Positions 61,728 through 64,000 of a stretch of DNA of 64,000 nucleotides are shown here, in pieces. How positions within the stretch are numbered: position 1 is the stretch's first letter; every line of letters starts with the position of its first letter. The notes below the pieces were generated by a model that was not told the origin of the DNA, made no database searches, and saw only the letters and a list, made by a program, of their open reading frames with translations. This DNA is from Solimonas sp040754295 (GTDB lineage Bacteria; Pseudomonadota; Gammaproteobacteria; Nevskiales; Nevskiaceae). Both the position numbers and the translations under genes were made by a program. Location: NCBI GenBank assembly GCA_040754295.1, contig JBFMCQ010000009.1, positions 25,446 to 89,445 of the forward strand, given 5' to 3'.

Positions 61728-62192
61728 TCACTCGAGAATGAACAGCGGCTGGTCGAACTCGACCGGCTTTTCGTTTTCCACGAGGATTTCGGCGATGACG
61801 CCGGATTTGTCGGCCTCGATCTGGTTGAGCATCTTCATCGCTTCGATGATGCACAGCACCTGCCCGGCCTTGACCGTCTGCCCGACTTCGACGAACGGCT
61901 TTGCACCCGGCGATGGCGCCCGGTAGAACGTGCCGACCATGGGTGCGCGCACGATATGGCGCGTATCGGGCTTCGGCGGCGCGGGTGCGGCCGCCGGAGC
62001 GGCGGGTGCGGCAGCCGGCGCCGCTGCAGGCGCGGCGGTCGGCGGCGGCGCGGCGACGTACTGCACCGGCGCGGCGGCCGGCGCAGTGTGCCGGTTGATG
62101 CGCACCGACTCTTCGCCTTCCCGCACTTCCAGCTCGGAGATGCCGCTTTGTTCGACCAGTTCGATGAGCGTCTTGATTTTGCGCAGATCCAT
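61728..62192 (-). CDS. accB: Acetyl-CoA carboxylase, biotin carboxyl carrier protein
   Basis: 154 residues: N-terminal helix, an Ala/Pro-rich flexible linker (about 36-75), and a biotinyl domain with the modified Lys120 in EAMKM. Works with AccC. Normal length. Confidence 0.97.
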   Translation of the reverse strand: MDLRKIKTLIELVEQSGISELEVREGEESVRINRHTAPAAAPVQYVAAPPPTAAPAAAPAAAPAAPAAAPAPPKPDTRHIVRAPMVGTFYRAPSPGAKPFVEVGQTVKAGQVLCIIEAMKMLNQIEADKSGVIAEILVENEKPVEFDQPLFILE

Positions 62193-62211
62193 GCTGCCCC
62201 CCGGGGCGTTC

Positions 62212-62688
62212 TCAGTTTTGTTGGATGGCCAGGCGGTCGTGAGCCGCGAGCAGCGCGAGGCGATAGCCCAGCGGCCCGCAGCCGACGATCACGCCGGCGG
62301 CGATGTCCGACAGGTAGGAGTGCCGGCGGAATGTCTCCCGCGCATGCACGTTGGACAGGTGAACCTCGATGAACGGGATCGCCACCGCGAGCAGCGCATC
62401 GCGCAGCGCGATGCTCGTATGCGTGTAGGCGCCCGGGTTGATGAGGATGAAGTCGACGCCGTCGTCGCGCGCGCGCTGCACGCGCTCGACGAGCTCGCCC
62501 TCGTGATTACTCTGGAAGCAGACCAGGCGGTGGCCGAGTGCAAGGGCTTCATCGCCCAGCGCCTGTTCGATCGCGCTCAGCGTCTGCGGTCCGTAGACGC
62601 CGGGCTCACGCAGCCCCAGCAGGTTGAGGTTGGGGCCGTTGATCAGCAGCAGGTGACTCAAGCGGGCTTTCCGGAGGGTTTTACGCAT
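62212..62688 (-). CDS. aroQ: 3-dehydroquinate dehydratase type II
   Basis: About 158 residues: LLLINGPNLNLLGLREPGVYG, QSNHEGELVERVQRA, NPGAYTHTSIALRDAL, EVHLSNVHARETFRRHSYLS. It dehydrates 3-dehydroquinate in the shikimate pathway. A TTG at 62661, just before SHLLLINGPN, is an alternative start. The aroQ-accB-accC order is common in gammaproteobacteria. Confidence 0.95.
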   Translation of the reverse strand: MRKTLRKARLSHLLLINGPNLNLLGLREPGVYGPQTLSAIEQALGDEALALGHRLVCFQSNHEGELVERVQRARDDGVDFILINPGAYTHTSIALRDALLAVAIPFIEVHLSNVHARETFRRHSYLSDIAAGVIVGCGPLGYRLALLAAHDRLAIQQN

Positions 62689-62800
62689 TCTGCACGAGCC
62701 GGCCAAAAAATTGCAAGATGCGTGCAGTTGGCCGCAGATACCGGCATATTTTTACCCATTCGTGGCCTGCGGCGGGCTCGCTGACCGGCGTCGGTGGGCT

Positions 62801-63361
62801 TCAGTCTGCGTGCTGCGCCGCATCGGCGGGGGGCGACGCCGGCGGCGGCCCGACACGCTCGGCAATCATGTTTTGCAGCGACTCGCGAGAGAATGCACCG
62901 AGCACGCGCTCGGCGATGCGCCCCTGGGGATCGATCAGCACGCTGTAGGGCAGCGCGCCGCGGTCGTTGCCGAGCGCGACCATTGCCTCGTCGGCGGCGA
63001 CGAAGTCCGGCATCACCGGGTAGTTGATGCCGAAGCGTGCGACGACCGGGGCCACGGCCTCGGGCGCGTCGAGCGCCGGACCGAGAATCTGCAGCCCCTG
63101 GGCGGCGTAGCGACTCTGCGCGTCGACCAGCAGCGGCAGCTCCTCCATGCACGGCGCGCACCACGACGCCCAGAAGTTGATCAGCACCCACTTGCCGCGC
63201 AGCGCCGCCAGCTCCTGCCTGCGGCCCTGCGTGTCGCGCAGCGCCAGTGCGGGCGCCGGCGCGCCGATCAGCGCATCCTTGCCGGCGACGAGCCGGTAGG
63301 CGCCGAAGCCGGCGCCGCCGGCGATGAGTGCCAGGACGATCAGGATCAGCACGCTGCGCAT
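62801..63361 (-). CDS. TlpA/ResA-like membrane-anchored thioredoxin
   Basis: 186 residues: N-terminal membrane helix (about 3-22) and a periplasmic thioredoxin fold with the redox motif WCAPC in NFWASWCAPCMEELP. Likely reduces or oxidises disulfides of envelope proteins, for instance in cytochrome maturation. Start at MRSVLILIV; the upstream part of the ORF is not conserved. Confidence 0.9.
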   Translation of the reverse strand: MRSVLILIVLALIAGGAGFGAYRLVAGKDALIGAPAPALALRDTQGRRQELAALRGKWVLINFWASWCAPCMEELPLLVDAQSRYAAQGLQILGPALDAPEAVAPVVARFGINYPVMPDFVAADEAMVALGNDRGALPYSVLIDPQGRIAERVLGAFSRESLQNMIAERVGPPPASPPADAAQHAD

Positions 63362-63422
63362 GGGTTCTTCGAAGGTCGAGAATGGGTCCGGTGCCCGCGG
63401 CGGCGCGCGGGCGGCGTCTGCG

Positions 63423-63734
63423 TCAGCCGCAGCTCGCGAGCACCCAGTCGAGATAGGGCGGATGTCCGCGGTCAAGGTCGACCGCGACGATCTCCGGAAG
63501 TTCGTACGGATGGTGCGCGAGCACCGCCGCGCGCAGTGCCTCGAACGCCGCCGCCGGATGCTTGATCAGCAGCAGCGCCTCGTCGTCGCGACACAGCTCG
63601 CCCTGCCAGCGGTACACCGAGCGCAGGCCTGGAACGATATTGACGCAGGCGGCGACGCGGTTTTCGACGAGCGCGGCGGCGAGCGCTTCGGCGCGGTCGG
63701 CCGGGCAGGTGACGAAGGCGAGAGCGACGGACAT
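63423..63734 (-). CDS. cutA: Divalent-cation tolerance protein CutA
   Basis: 103 residues: FVTCPADRAEALAAALVENR, VAACVNIVPGLRSVYRWQGE, YELPEIVAVDLDRG, YLDWVLASC match CutA1, a trimeric protein linked to copper tolerance. It is often next to a DsbD- or TlpA-type gene, as here. Start at MSVALAFVTCP. Confidence 0.93.
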   Translation of the reverse strand: MSVALAFVTCPADRAEALAAALVENRVAACVNIVPGLRSVYRWQGELCRDDEALLLIKHPAAAFEALRAAVLAHHPYELPEIVAVDLDRGHPPYLDWVLASCG

Positions 63735-63895
63735 GCGCGTTATTGTGGCTTGGTGCACGCCGCCGACCAAGCGCGCCGCCGCGCGGGCGAACGGCCGGCA
63801 CTGGTGAGTTGTGCTCTCGACATCGTGCACGGCTCTCGTGTATCACCAATAGAGCCGCCGGGGGGCGGAGCGCCGGCGGAGGCGGCGGACTCGAG

Positions 63896-64000
63896 GTGAC
63901 GACGATCCTGGCCGTAGGGGCGGTTGTTGTGACACTGCTGACCGTGGGCGCGACCTGGTATTGGCGCCGGCAGCTGCGCAGCGCGCTCGCGGCGCGCGCT
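63896..64000 (+). CDS. Partial membrane-anchored protein, cut by window edge
   Basis: From a GTG the frame reads TILAVGAVVVTLLTVGATWY then WRRQLRSALAARA, one hydrophobic helix followed by a basic stretch, and stays open to the edge. This resembles the N-terminal anchor of a signalling or envelope protein, but the family cannot be told. Confidence 0.4.
   Translation, partial: MTTILAVGAVVVTLLTVGATWYWRRQLRSALAARA

Overview
The window is GC-rich (roughly two thirds G+C by eye) and reads as a chromosomal segment of a gammaproteobacterium. Supporting this are a zapA / 6S RNA / 5-FTHF cyclo-ligase block, an accB-accC pair beside aroQ, a metX-metW pair beside yggT and proC, and htrA, sohB and hemH. 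A relative of the Nevskiales, Steroidobacterales or Xanthomonadales is a guess; no rRNA gene is present to settle it.

Left part (1-31 kb): an accessory region built around a type I-G (formerly I-U) CRISPR-Cas system that is split in two. At 1-5.1 kb lie a CRISPR array (39 visible identical 36-nt repeats, continuing off the left edge), a leader, cas2 and a cas4-cas1 fusion. The effector operon csb1-csb2-cas3-csb3 (Cas7, Cas5/6, helicase-nuclease, Csb3) is about 19 kb away at 23.9-30.7 kb on the same strand. The DNA between holds toxin-antitoxin loci, several of them broken; an AraC-family regulator divergent from an arsenic-methylation / arsenosugar-type operon (arsM, arsS, a thioredoxin-like protein, a DedA-flavoprotein disulfide reductase fusion, DUF547) that runs directly into pstSCAB and a NrtS-like protein; a MerR-MerC-GDCCVxC cluster with a textbook MerR promoter; and a carboxymuconolactone-decarboxylase/DoxX pair. 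Two inverted copies of a 39-bp sequence (37/39 identical) sit at 7.14 and 21.15 kb and bracket the metal-related cargo.

The most interesting signal is in the 197-bp gap between csb1 and a truncated brnT-brnA locus. Two degenerate CRISPR repeats lie in the csb1 leader, spaced like one repeat-spacer unit. One keeps the hairpin by compensatory stem changes; the other keeps the 5' handle. The 38-nt guide between them matches, at 10 of its first 11 positions and next to a TTA that fits a TTN PAM, a site in the same gap that covers the -35 of the likely csb1 promoter. This looks like a crRNA-like autorepressor of the type I-G effector operon (creR-like), or a creTA-like arrangement with the brnT remnant on the other side.

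Right part (31-64 kb): mostly ordinary core genes. They are a WYL regulator, nnrS (with an FNR/Dnr-type box in the nnrS-fbp gap), fbp, cbpA, hsp20 (candidate sigma-32 promoter), a GspE/PilB ATPase, small exported proteins, a YihG-like acyltransferase, metX-metW, yggT (flanked by a pair of covarying palindromic repeats), proC, ilvA, an EVE protein, 5-FTHF cyclo-ligase overlapping the 3' arm of 6S RNA, zapA and a ZapB-like gene, htrA, a PEBP protein, sohB, an OmpA-family protein, hemH, two sodium-coupled amino-acid transporters, a thiolase, recQ, accC-accB, aroQ, a TlpA-like thioredoxin and cutA. A partial membrane-anchored gene runs off the right edge.
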